Source: Limnanthes douglasii subsp. nivea (taxonomy: Eukaryota > Streptophyta > Magnoliopsida > Brassicales > Limnanthaceae). From it: DNA of 64,000 bases. Below the pieces are notes generated by a model, which made no database searches, was not told the DNA's origin, and saw only the letters and a program-made list of their open reading frames with translations. The DNA is taken from positions 297,766,009 through 297,830,008 of the forward strand of contig JAUPFV010000004.1 in assembly GCA_036936605.1 (NCBI GenBank), written 5' to 3'. Positions 32,803 through 44,394 of this stretch are shown here, piece by piece. The position numbers and the translations under genes are program-made. The stretch's first letter is position 1. The number at the start of each line of letters is the position of its first letter.

Positions 32803-34755
32803 GTCAACCAAAATTCGCCTAATGTGATTGCCTCCATTGACGCTCCTATCACCACAGCATCTTCATGAGGACTAGTTATGTCCCTCAAGTCATCTTCATA
32901 AAAAACAATGAAGAGAAAAGGAACTTGGGATTGATAGGAGGACATGCCTCCCTCCAACTGAGTATCCAAAGTGTGAACATGCCTCTTTCTTGAAGAAGGA
33001 GTTGGTGCAGTCATCGTGTCTCCCCCAAATATGGTAAGTGACTCAAAAAAACTTATGAGCCCATACACCATCTTGGTATGTTTTCTATAATTCCCACCTT
33101 ATTCCGGGCTGGAACAGGATCCAAATACTCTGATTCTACATCAAATCTTTCAATAATTACCATGGCCCCGTCCGGAGCCGATGTCCCTGCATTGTTTGTT
33201 GGGCCGGTCCGATGAGCATTATTAGGCCTATTCCTACTTCTTCTTTTGACATAAGCACCTAATTTTCCTCTTTCAATCAGATTCTGCACCTCTTGTTTCA
33301 AAGCAATGCAATCTTCTGTGTTGCCAATATCATGATGATATTGACAGAAACAAGCATTACGACTTTCCCTAGAAGATTGAAGCGATGCTAGCTTCCTAAA
33401 ATGCATCTCATCTTTTGTTTTGTCATAGATGGTTGCCACATTCTCTTTCAATTCGGCAAACCACTCCGGTTGGACCCAAGGTCCTCGCTTATTTCTGGAC
33501 TACTGGCTCTGAGCTGGAGCTGGGTGAGATTGAGCCTTGGCCCTGTTGGGACCCTGTCCGGCCTCCTTAGCCTTGTATCCGAAATGATTCTGGTTTGGTA
33601 CTGCTGGGACAAATCTCACTTTCATGTGCACCCTAGTCTTTTTTTGTTTCATCTACATTTATTTGCTTTCATATCTGGTTCAGTAAACCACCCCACGTCA
33701 TGGCCTTCTTTCTGGTTACCGAATCGGCTAGATTCCCAGGGTTCAAACCCTGTCTCAGAGAAGCTATTGCTACTTGTTCAAAGCAATCAGCTAATCCATT
33801 CTTTGTGTTCACGAACCGACTTATATATTCTTTCAATGATTCATTTGACTCTTGGGCACAATGGATAATAGTGTCTTAATTGCCCCTTTACCTCCTTACT
33901 TCCAACAAACTGCCTCCGGAAGGCCACCCAAAACATATCAAAGTTTCTGATGCACCCTTGTGGTAGGCTATTGTACCATTTCAGAGCACTCCCCGTAAAA
34001 GATTGAGAGAATGCTCTACAAAGCAACTTGTCATCATCATCAAAATTCATCATAAAGTTTTTAAACTATTCCAGATGATTATCTGGATCCTTGCTACCAT
34101 CACACTTTTCCATCTTAGTACTGTCAAACCTCTTAGGAAGGTTTCCGGACAGTATTTTGGAGGAAAATGGAGATTGTATCCAATTTTGGCCACGACTAAA
34201 TATAGTATCTTCATTGGGAGTTGTAAAGATACCTGGTTCATCATGGAAAGTGAAAGGATCCATCAATAGCTGGTCTATATACCTTCGGCTATGGCTATGG
34301 CTATGAGATGACCCTTTACTCAGATGCCTTTTTAACCTTCCATGCCTGTCCCTCTTTCTTAGATATTTTTTAACCAAATTTTGCTTCTTCTTGGACCAGC
34401 CTTCATCACTGCTGGATGACAAGGACTCCTCAAGTCCATCCTCATTCGAGGAGCTATTAGAGGACTCTGACTCCGAGCTCTCCACCGGTTTAGACCGGTG
34501 AGACTTCTTTGAGCTGACATGAGTCTTTTTAGCACTCAAGTGAGTCCTTGCTGATGGGTCATGCACCCTTGGATTGTCAGTGTGGTGATTGGCTGACACT
34601 TTTGATTTTTCTTTCAAGCCTAACTCCATCTTTTTAGTAGCTCTCAAGGCTTCTATTTCAGCTTTCAGCCTGTCTCGTTCTTCGACAGTGTACTCATCGT
34701 TTTCTCCCACCACTTCTCTCAAAGGTGGTGGCACTGCTTGCTCGTCTGGATTCAT
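32803..34755 (-). pseudogene. gag: Element C gag and protease N-terminus, broken
   Basis: Start taken at the MNPDEQAVPP Met (34755), matching D and E. It has an acidic/coiled N-terminus, then a Ser-rich stretch, and stops at 34066 (TAG where D and E have a Gln codon). It resumes at 34053 (MNFDDDDKLLCRAFSQSF) and changes frame near 33860. The knuckle reads CQYHHDIGNTEDC, lacking the GH pair of D and E. The last codons, V-D-T-G, abut the insertion point of element D. Confidence 0.8.
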
Positions 34756-34806
34756 CCGAACTGATTTTTCTTGCTGGTTTTGAATGCTAGATTCAGGCAC
34801 CTTCTT

Positions 34807-34824
34807 CTCCCACTGTGGTCGCCA
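34807..34824 (-). other. Element C primer-binding site
   Basis: The minus strand reads TGGCGACCACAGTGGGAG, three bases after the LTR end. Confidence 0.65.
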
Positions 34825-34827
34825 ATT

Positions 34828-35206
34828 TGGTGATGATTATTTTGGATTGAGGGTAATTTTGTCAGATGTGTTGGGGAATTTTAAGGGTATTAAATATTTG
34901 GGTGTTTTGTAGTGAGAGATTTGAGCTGCCTGGTTGTATTAAATGTTCATTACCCTCATTAATGAAAGTGGTTGGGTATTTATACCCTTAATTATGGATC
35001 CATGGGCTTTCGGGTCAAATTATGCAATCGGTTCGAGTTCAAAGACCCATTAGTTTATTAAGCAGATTAGCAATTAGCTTAGTCAAAAGGTGTTTAGTGT
35101 TTTTAATACTTTTGTCGTGTCCGGATACTTCAGTGGGTAATTATTGTCCGGATTACCCCTGTCCGGTTTTCGCAGTGAGTGGTGGTGAATAGTTCCGGAC
35201 TCATCA
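34828..35206 (-). repeat. Element C 5' LTR
   Basis: 379 bp, mirror of 14673-15052. The palindrome GGGTATTTATACCC at 34974-34987 holds the TATA box. U3 carries CCGGACA-type motifs. Confidence 0.9.
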
Positions 35207-36295
35207 ACTACAAATAGTAAAACCCATCGATATGTACCATAAAAGATATGCCATCGATAAAAAGCATCATACAGTAAGAGAAAAACCTTAAAGTCAAGCT
35301 TTGTAAGCTATAAAAAAAACATTTAAAAAAATGGTTGCCACCATCATATTCCAATATAACAACACTTATGACGTAAAAAGTCCTTAAGGTCTTAAGTTAA
35401 CTTGTTAACAAGCCGAAAGAAATAGAATTATCTCACTATACTTCCATTCTAGCGTTCTCTAAAGCCATCCGTGACATGCTATAAAAAAATTACCTAAACC
35501 ATAATTTGATTTAACAAGGACTTGAACTTTTTTTGTTAGTGATATCACTTCATGATCTAATACCATCATTTATCTCGTTTGATATCAAATCAGACTTCAA
35601 ATGCTTTATATATCATGTCGAGAAACCATGATAGCATTTATGATCACCAAAATACTTTTTGATAACCATATATTCATTCGATTGATCAATTGAAGCATAG
35701 AGCCTCAAATGACATCTTTTAATCTATTTTATCGAATAATGAACACTTGATTTTTCTTTCTGATTATGAATGAATTTATTAGTAATTTTTTTTATAGCAA
35801 ATCAAGATAAAACAACACATAAAAATGTAACACCACATTCAAATACCCATCATATACTTTGAATACCATCAACCCAATTTCTAGTAGTAAGTTATTTTTT
35901 AATATATTAAAAAAACGAACACACAAACTAGGTTCCTTCAATTGGTATGCATTCTTCAATTGTGAAACCAATATTATGTCATGAAACTCTATCAAAATTA
36001 TCCAAATCCGTACCATCAATACCTAAATATCTAGTTACAACAATTTCACCAATCTCAATAACAATATCTTGACCTTTATTACGACCAACGAGTGCAAACA
36101 ATGATTTTAAATCATCTTCGAATCACAAAAAACAGTTCTTATATTCACCAAATTAATAATTAAAGCTAAAACGATCCATGACCACCAATTCCACTTGCTT
36201 ATTACAAAATTAACCATACTTTCATAATTTTCAAAAGTACTAAGTAGACAAACGAAAACCTGATTATTTTGTTCAAAAATAACAAATGAAGACAT
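35207..36295 (-). pseudogene. Decayed MULE transposase, N-terminal half
   Basis: The probable original start is the Met at 36295 (MSSFVIFEQNNQVFVCLLST). It parallels the start of the MURA gene at 48920 (MSKSRVCIFKYGHQTAIV), including the F-E-x-Y/F-E-S spacing. Further down, SRMALENARMEV corresponds to LSWNALEKARRGV, and MMLFIDGISF corresponds to PMLFVDGTHL around the first catalytic Asp. The gene stops at the LTR of element C (35206) and resumes at 14672 with T-I-A-K-Y-G-N-N-G. Many stops lie between. Confidence 0.7.
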
Positions 36296-38396
36296 TACAA
36301 ACCTACAAATAAACAAAAATACAAAATAAGTTTTGAATATTTTCACACCCAACATTTTACATATTTCCGCAACCAAAACACAAGTTATTAAACAACATAT
36401 TTACACATAATTTATACAATACAACAACACTTACTAATTACAGAACCAAAAATGTACTTAAATTCGTAACCAAATAGACTAACTAATTACCCAACCAAAA
36501 TATACATAATTTCGCAACCTAACAATACTAACTAATTACATAACTTAAATGAACTTAATTATGCAACAAGACCTGCAAATACCAAAAATAAAAAATATTT
36601 TTCTACGAAATCACTCTTTTCAGATAATTGTCAAAATATTTACAATGTATAAAACCAAAAAATCACCATAACTAAAACTATCATATAATCATAAAACAAC
36701 AAAACAATAAATCGACGCAATAAAAAGTAACAAAAATAGAAAACGAAAATCACATCTGTGTCGATAAACGATGAATAATTGCAGAACAATAAAGAAAAAA
36801 AAACGACCGCCCAAGTGCAAATAAATTGATCCATAGAAAAGCAAAAAACTGATGTCAAATCAAAAAGATTGATCGAACAAAAAACGTATATATATTAAAA
36901 GACCAAAAACATAATAACGAAACGATGGTACGATGGATATTAGAAAAGTCGAAATGGTTATGAGTCATTTAGTCTCAAAATTAGATCGTTGTTGGTACTT
37001 TTTCAAACTGTCGATAATTATTGGTAAATAGTTTTGTTTAGATTGTTATTGATAAATCATCCAAAATAAAATACATTATTTTATTTATTTTTATTTTTAA
37101 TCTTTTACTTTATTTATTTTTTCATATTTTTTTATATTATAAAACTCTTTTATATATTAATAAAAAAAATGATTCTAATTGAAAAATAAATAAAATTAAC
37201 ACTAGATGGAAACAAATTTGAATGTTCTACGGATTATTTTACCTTGGGGTAATTAATCTTCCGATTTTGCACTATAACCAAATGTAATTTGATTTATAAA
37301 GAATCGGAGGTAGCTGATTTGTTGTGACTATCTATTTTTTTCTGACTTGTGGCGACTTATTTTATGCGGTACAATATTAAATTTGTTTTTTTAATTTAGT
37401 AATACTATAAATATATTAAAAATATAGCATACCAACCCTAAATATATGGAGTACCATAAAATTGGGCACGGCTAAAATGAGACTTTTTTTTCTTTATAGT
37501 GAGATCCCAAATCTTGATTTTTTCTGAAAACGTGAAATTACCAAAATGCCACTAGATATAAAAACCATAATTTTTTGGACATCTCATTTTTACCTCATCT
37601 CCTCTCTCTCTTCTCTACTTTTCTTTCTAATTTTCATAAAAAATCCAAAAATCCATAAACCCATTAACTCAAAAAACAATAAATTCAACTATAAATCCTA
37701 GGCTTTAAAGCTCAAACACATACATTTTTACTATCTTTCTCTTCTCTCTCAACTACCTATCTCTCTAATATTCAACATAAACCCATAAACCCATGAACTT
37801 AAAAAAAAAATCATCTCTAAATATATGGCTTGAGGAAACAATTATATTTTTACATAAATTCACACCTTTTCGTGCGCCGTTTCGAACATTCGTGTGTGAA
37901 TTTGGCTGAAATCATGCATGTTCGTGCGTGAATTTGGTCAAATATTTGCGCTTTTATGCCGAATTTTGTCAATTTTTTGCGCTTTCATGCCGAATTTTGT
38001 CAATTCAAAATACTATTCCATGCCGAATTTCGCCAATTGAAAACACTTTTATACCAAATTTAGCGTGTGTGTATTCTTACAATTTTTAACTACACGTGGA
38101 GATTGAACATTCTAAAAGAAATGATAGTGAATATTTGTTATACTTTTTACTGATTTTATTTTCAATTATTCTAACTATTTAATACATTAAATTTATGTTT
38201 GTTATTACAATTCAATAATTATATAAAATAGAGTAAAAAGAATTATATAAATATATAATTATAAATTTATAAAAAATTATATGAATTATAAATTATATAA
38301 GAAATTATATAAATTATAAATTATTAGAAATTTGAATTGATTATAATTATAATATATGATTATAATTATTATAAATTATTAAAAATTATATATATA
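36296..38396. other. AT-rich spacer; ACGCAACC-like motifs at left, degenerate repeats at right
   Basis: From 36.3 to 36.6 kb, CGCAACC-type phrases recur (about 36366 and 36512), continuing the decayed MULE. No exon is evident. At 37945-38055 a phrase of the form TGCCGAATTTTGTCAATT recurs about three times at 30-40 bp spacing, with a diverged fourth copy. The last 300 bp before the next MULE is almost pure A/T. Confidence 0.5.
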
Positions 38397-38398
38397 GA

Positions 38399-38523
38399 GA
38401 GAAAAGTACCTGAAAATACCCACTCAACTATCTTATTACCCGGCGGTACCCGCTTTTAACACAGTGTTACTTAATACCTAGACTAATAAATTGGACAAAA
38501 ATACCCTTCCACTATATATACCC
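38399..38523 (+). repeat. Left terminal inverted repeat of the MULE
   Basis: Starts GAGAAAAGTACCTGAAAATA and continues with CCCACTCAACTATCTTATTA, ending near ACCCTTCCACTATATATACC. It matches the complement of 49728-49885, best over the first 35 bp and the last 25 bp. The TATATATA inside may serve the Ulp1-like gene. Confidence 0.75.
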
Positions 38524-40624
38524 ATTTTTCAATTCCAACCCACTTTTTCGACCCTCCTATCACCCTAAACAAACGCAAAATTCTAATTTTAGAAACCACC
38601 AGAAAACAAACCGTTCGACTTCGTGATACTCTCTCTCTCTCAAACCCAGAAACCCTACAGCTTCTCACCGTTCGCACCTTCATCACTATCGCACCGGTCA
38701 GCCTCTTTTACTCAGACAGACTACACACCTTCAAATCTCATTCGACAAAGTTATCGTGAAGTCGTCTCTGAAAGCTTCAATCTCGTTCTCCGACTGGTGA
38801 AATTTAACAGGTATGCATTATCGTGGAAAGTATACTTTTTTTTGCGTTTTTGACGAATTTGAACCACTTTTTTCTCTTAATTCACGATAGGCGAGGCTGT
38901 TGATACTAGAATGAAGTATCTACTGATGATAGTTGCTCAGTTTATGGGTTTATAGTCGAAGCCAGGGTATAATTTTAGTTGCATGTAATACTGATACTCT
39001 CCTGAGAAATATTATGTATGTTAGATCTGCATTAGGTAGTTCATTGTTGATTTTGGTGTTTGTTGCATAATTCCCAGATCCCTGCAACGTGCATGTAAAA
39101 AGTGTAACAGTTCGCATCCTGATAACCTACTATGCAAGCAATTCGCAGCTCGATTTTATGTTTATACTTATTTACAAACAGTTCGCAGCTTGAGTTACCT
39201 AATTCGCATCATGTCAGAACTTATTTCGCAACTTGTCCGTTAAGCCAATATTTATATGTATGCGATTCGCAGCTTGTGATGCGAATTATTTGTGACATTC
39301 CAACTAATTTGTGTTTGTGCAGAAAGAATGACAACAAAACCCAGCTACTACAGATCAGGGTTGTTGAGCCTTCTAAAGCTACTAAAAGACATGCGTATTA
39401 CAAGGGCCCACATTGAAGCTGCAAGAAACACACCATTCTACACGCTTCTGAAAACGGCGTTCGAAATCCGTAATGAGGAAGAGCTGCCTAGGAAAAAATT
39501 CTACCAAATCATTCAGTATATCCTCGAGAAATTCTCTCTGGAAAGAGACGCCTTTAGGATTGGCAACAAGTATGTAAAGCTAACTACAAACGATATCAAG
39601 ATCATATTTGGGCTGAGGCATGGCACCGAGAAAATGGAGTTAACAAAAACCGGTGCTTTTCACAACAAGTATGCAGCCGGCGAGGAGGACGAATCAAGGA
39701 TGATGAAGAAATACTTCATGGCAAAAACTGGCAGGAAAGTATCAGCTAGTAATACCAAAACAATAACAAATGCCATCATAAAGGTACGTCTAAAATAGAC
39801 TTCATCTTTATAAAGCAAGATTCTGTACATTTCTAGCATAGCATGTTGTCATTGGTTTTACAGGAGGGTATAGAGAAGGCCATAAACGAAGGAGGGGAAC
39901 ATGAATTGGAAGACGTGGCGAGGCTGTTGATACTGTTTTTGTGCTCCACGCTATTCTACTCCGTATCTGGAGATATCTTGGGCTGGAGCACGGTTTATTA
40001 CGTTGAAGACCTCAACAGAATAAACAATTACGACTGGGCTGGATCGATTCTGTTCAAGCTTCGACAGTCTATCAGGAGTTGCTTAGCAGTAGAAAGAGTT
40101 GATAAAGTCGTCGGCTGCGTCGCCCTTGTAGTTGTAAGATTGATCTATTCAATATAAAAATTAGTTATTTACATAGCATCGTGCTGATAAAACTTGTCCC
40201 CATGCAGCCCTTCATCATGGAGCACACAACAATTGGCCACGAGGTAGCGAAGCCAACCTCGATACCAAGGTTTTTCAAATGGTTGAGGTTAGAGTGCCAA
40301 GCATCCACCATGATATATCTTCTTAGAACACCCTCGCTGGATAATGACCAGGTATAAGCTTTATATATGTATTGAACTGGTGGTGCATACAGTTCGCAGC
40401 ATATGATGCGAACTGCTTATAAAAATATATCAATCATTTCGCAGCCTGATATGAATTTTACTTCGCAGCTTCATGTTCAACACAGTTCGCATCATATGTT
40501 TAATACTTAGTTCGCATCATATGGTTTACACTTAGTTCCCATCATATGTTTTACATATAGTTCGCATCATACTGTCCCATAATCATTTCACAGCTTAGCA
40601 TGCGAAATGTGATTTAAAACCACA

Positions 40625-40650
40625 CAGTTCGCATCATATGATGCGAACTG
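40625..40650. repeat. Perfect 26-bp palindrome built from two facing motif copies
   Basis: CAGTTCGCATCAT followed by its exact reverse complement, in the intron before exon 4. A near-identical but imperfect palindrome occurs near 40390-40415. Confidence 0.9.
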
Positions 40651-41825
40651 CTTATAAAAAACAATTTGTTTGTCTACACCCTCATACTTTCGAAACAATT
40701 AATTTACTTACATGTGCATCTGTTGGTAGGTTTTAGAAGGTCCGTTACAGCTTACCGAGGCTGAAATTGAAGCTTTCGGAGAAAGAGAAGATGATGAATA
40801 TGGTGAAGATGCAGAAGTAGAGGCACCTACTTCACCGGAAGAAAGACCTAGGAAGAGGTCGAAAAGCACAGCATCAAATCCAAAACAAAGGAGACGAGCA
40901 TCACAGAATGTAACAAATAAGATGATGTCTCCCACACTCGAACACCCAACACCACCCGAGCCATCGATTCCACCACCAAGACTCCCCAAGAAAACAATTC
41001 CACCACAACCCAAAGGCAAATCCAGGCAAGAGCCCTCCGACACCGACACAACCAGTATGAGTGAAACGATCGGTGATTATTTATTCAAACGCAGAGACCC
41101 TAATCCCGATATTGCTGCTCAATCAAAGCGTTTGAAGACGTACGCCGACAAGAACAAGTACGAGCGAAAAATAGAAAAACAGGCCAGAGAAGTAAGTATG
41201 ACTTGAACCTTAAATAATCACTACAATCAGCACTTAATATGTTTATAAAAAGTTTGCTATCATTTTTGCAGCTGAAAGAATTGAAACGCAAGATAGCGGA
41301 ACTTGAAGCACAACAACTCCACAATGCTATCTCTCTGCCAATCTGCCGTACTGAAAGCCCAATAAAGCAGGTACCAACAGCACTTCCAGAGGGACAAAAA
41401 TCCACTGATCAGCAAGCATCCGTGTCTAATGCTGATCAGCACACATCTCTTCCTGGAGTACTGCCGAAAGAAAGGGACGATGATGCCCACAATTCACCCA
41501 TCATGGAGACACATACAGAGGAGGTAGATAATGTAAGTAGATGATATGATGTTATCAAACAAATATCAGGTTGAGCTGCGAATTATGTAATAAACTGGTT
41601 GGTTATTACTGGTTGGTTATTCATTCCAAACGTTTCGCAGGTCGAGCTGCGAATTATGTAATAAACTGGTGGTTTGGTTATTACACAATTCGCATGCTGA
41701 GCTGCGAATTGTTAGGAATGAATAACATAGATATCAGGTCAGGATGCGAAATGTGATTACACAATGATTAACTTATGCTTAACCCTTCCACCCTTTTATT
41801 TTTTTTTGATTTTTGTATGAAATAG

Positions 41826-42298
41826 GAGACCGAAAGACAACAACAACACCAGCAGAAACAACAAGACCAACAGCAACAACAGCAACAACAACAACAACAA
41901 CACGAACAGCAACAACAACAACAACAACACCAACAAGAAGAACACCCCCAGCAACAACAACAAGAGCAACCACAACAACAGCAACAACAACAACAACAAC
42001 AACAGCAACAAGAAGAAGAACACCCCCAGCAACAGCAACAAGAAGAAGAAGAACAACAACACCCCTAACAACAGGAACAACAGCAACAACAGCAATAACA
42101 GCAACAACAGCAACAACAACAACAACAACACGAACAACGACAACAACAACAACAGCACCAACAAGAAGAACACCCCCAGCAACAACAACACGAAGAACAC
42201 CCCCAGCAACACCAGCAGCCACAGGTTCAACACGAAGACCGGAAACAAGGACAACAAGAACAACAACAGCAACAACAGATAACCTTGGCGAAGAGAGA
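41826..42298 (+). repeat. CAA/CAG repeat (polyglutamine) tract with EEHPQQ subrepeats
   Basis: Mostly CAACAACAG triplets in the Ulp1 gene frame, broken by E-E-H-P-Q-Q units. Two CAA triplets have become TAA at 42066-42068 and 42096-42098. Another frame reads as a Thr-rich open stretch and the opposite strand as a Val/Leu-rich one; both are artefacts of the triplet repeat. Confidence 0.85.
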
Positions 42299-44394
42299 AA
42301 GGCTAACTCAAGAGGTAGCACCTCAAGAGTCAGAACCTGTCCATCCCGGTGAGAAGACAGAACTACTCAGCCAGGAAGGACCATCCTTAGAAGACAAAAC
42401 CACTTCTTCGGTGGAACCTCAAAGACCAATGGTGCTGTCAGCAAAGTCAGAATTGCTAAGCCAACGTCAAACTGTAGGCCCGGTAACAAATCAACTGCCA
42501 GCTCCAGAGTCCCACGATAACACAGTAGGTTTACCGAATGCTTTTGTTGATGGTATTTACACTCAAGTTTCACAGACATTTTTAAATGAAATTGATAATG
42601 TATATTACGATTCTATAATACAACGGTCTCTGGAGAACATGTCGGAGGATGACTTTAATGATTTCTGCCGACACGATCCAGATCCTATGCCGAACAAGTC
42701 AACGGCAGTGGTTGTCGCTGACCGAGCGGTAAGGCCTACTTATAATGATTTCGCATCATAACATAAGATTTGTGTCCAATGCTGATTGGGGTATTACAAA
42801 CGAATATCAGGGTAGGATGCGAACTGTTCAGTGGAACCTCGAACAGTTCGCACCCTACCCTGATATATAATAATAAATTTATTTAACTGCTACCTTACAT
42901 TTCGCAGCCTAAGCTGCGAACTGTTTGGACTAGTTGCACTTATAAAACACTGCCTAAGTTTCAACTCTTGATTTTTGTTATTTACTAAGCTCGAGCCCAG
43001 TAAGGAGATAGAGGAGCCAAGTTTTGCGCTATTGACACAAACGCCGCCTTAAGTGGAAGAGGAAGAAGAAGAGTTCGTAATGACAATGCGGGAACCGCCA
43101 GTAGTAGAATACAACGACTGGCCAAAGAAAACAAAAGTAACTGACCGTATCGATGTGGCACAATACCACAAAATACAGTTGGTTAAAGCCTACGAGAGCG
43201 ACACCCCTGATCCAGTGGTATGGCAGTTACCGGAGTCCAAGTTTACGTACGGAATCAGGGTGCAAGTGAGTGATGTCATGGCACTACCTTTAGAAATGGA
43301 GCTGGACGTAAAGGTATCCAATTGTCAACCAACTTTATTTTCAATGTTTCACATATGTATTCTATATTTAACATAAATCTACAACTCCTTTGTTAGCTTA
43401 TCGATGCTTGGATTCGAAAGATGCTTGAAGATGCAGACTACAAAGTTCCATGCACTAAAGCTAAAGGAGAGCATCACGACGCCATACTGATTTCGGGCAT
43501 GACTGCGGTAAGTTTAGCTCACGTAAATTGAACAAAGTTCTCAGAAATGTTCTCACTTTAATATACTCTTGCTTGGATGCAGCATCAAATGAAAGCAGGG
43601 TGGCAAGTGGAAAATTTGGTGGACATGGCTTTTAGGAAGGAGCGCAAAGCAGCCAACATCATCATGGTTCCAGTGTGCACCGAGTCGAAGGACAATGTAA
43701 ACCACTGGACGTTGCTCGTCATCGACGTCGACGGAAGGACAATTTCAAACTACAATTCGCTTATGCCTAAGCTTCATGCCATAGACACCACCACAAGAAC
43801 ACCTGCACTACTGGTAAATATTCCAAACTATACACTTAAATATGAACATATTTTAAGTATGCATGCTGCGAAATGAGATCTGGTATGCTGCGAATTGTGA
43901 GTAAACAAGATGTTTTTTCGCAGCCTGTCCATAACTCAATTCGCAGCCTATCTATGTTGGATACAATTCGCAGCCTGTCCACAACTCAATTCGCAACCTA
44001 TCAAGGCTGTCATATAATTCGCAGCCTGAGGATGCGAATGTTGTATGATTTATTGTAATATAATTCGCAGCCTGAGGATGCGAATTGTATGTCACCAACT
44101 GTTTTTGTTTTTGTGCATATTCCTAACACTAATTATTATACACAGATCAAATATTTGTTGGATAGAGAATTCCTACCCAAATATACTACAGGGTGGAAGG
44201 TGAAAGTGGAAAGAGGCTTCCCACAACAAAAGCGAGGCAGCGTGGACTGTGGTGTCTTCGTCTGCAAATATGCAAGGGATATTATTGAGCATGGATCAGT
44301 CTAGAAAAAATACGATGCAGATATGGTGACTGCCTTAAGAGCAGAAATGTTCTATTACTTTTTAAATGACATAGACACCATCACATATGGCTGA

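Larger units (their letters stand above)
14673..35206 (-). mobile_element. Element C: Tat-lineage Ty3/Gypsy retrotransposon interrupted by element D
   Basis: Two LTRs of about 380 bp in the same orientation bound it (14673-15052 and 34828-35206), with TGATGAGTCCGG at the sense start and ATCATCACCA at the sense end. Between them, on the minus strand, are primer-binding site, gag, protease, RT, RNase H, second RNase H and integrase, then an antisense gene on the plus strand and a polypurine tract. Removing element D (22342-32797 plus its 5-bp duplication) leaves about 10.1 kb. The two LTRs differ at roughly 14-15 sites by eye (about 4%). No clean 5-bp target duplication is visible (ATTGT versus ACTAC). 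It sits inside the decayed MULE transposase gene. Confidence 0.88.
39328..44394 (+). pseudogene. MULE-borne Ulp1-type cysteine protease gene (C48 family), ten exons, four premature stops
   Basis: Exons: 39328-39783, 39864-40133, 40208-40351, 40730-41191, 41272-41532, 41826-42728, 42990-43313, 43397-43507, 43583-43813 and 44146-44394 (1137 codons). Every intron is phase 0. A leader exon probably ends at 38810. Exons 1-3 resemble the N-terminal domain of plant transposon ULP-like proteins (KFYQIIQYILEKF, IIFGLRHGTEKM). Exons 4-5 are basic, Pro/Ser-rich, with a short coil. Exon 6 holds a ~150-residue Gln tract. Exons 7-10 are the protease domain: His in VNHWTLLVIDVDG (43703-43705), Asn in NYNSLMPK where Asp is expected (43754-43756), and Cys in GSVDCGVFVCKY (44248-44250). 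Stops at 42066, 42096, 43050 (TAA) and 44302 (TAG) each differ from a Gln codon by one C-to-T change. Ulp1 enzymes cut SUMO-type modifiers; the role in MULEs is not known. Confidence 0.82.

Noticed and set aside
35792..36858. Minus-strand frames rich in Phe/Tyr/Val as membrane proteins
   Set aside because: They are remnants of the decayed transposase or AT-rich noise; only the segment starting at 36295 aligns with a known protein.
41779..42352. Open frames reading as a Thr-rich protein (plus) and Val/Leu-rich, membrane-like proteins (minus)
   Set aside because: They are alternate frames of the CAA/CAG repeat; the exon frame that connects to both neighbours through good splice sites is the Gln frame.
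42066..44304. Premature stops in the Ulp1 gene as programmed readthrough or RNA editing sites
   Set aside because: C-to-U editing could create but not repair such stops, editing of nuclear mRNA at this scale is not expected in plants, and the sibling transposase gene is also broken; decay is simpler.
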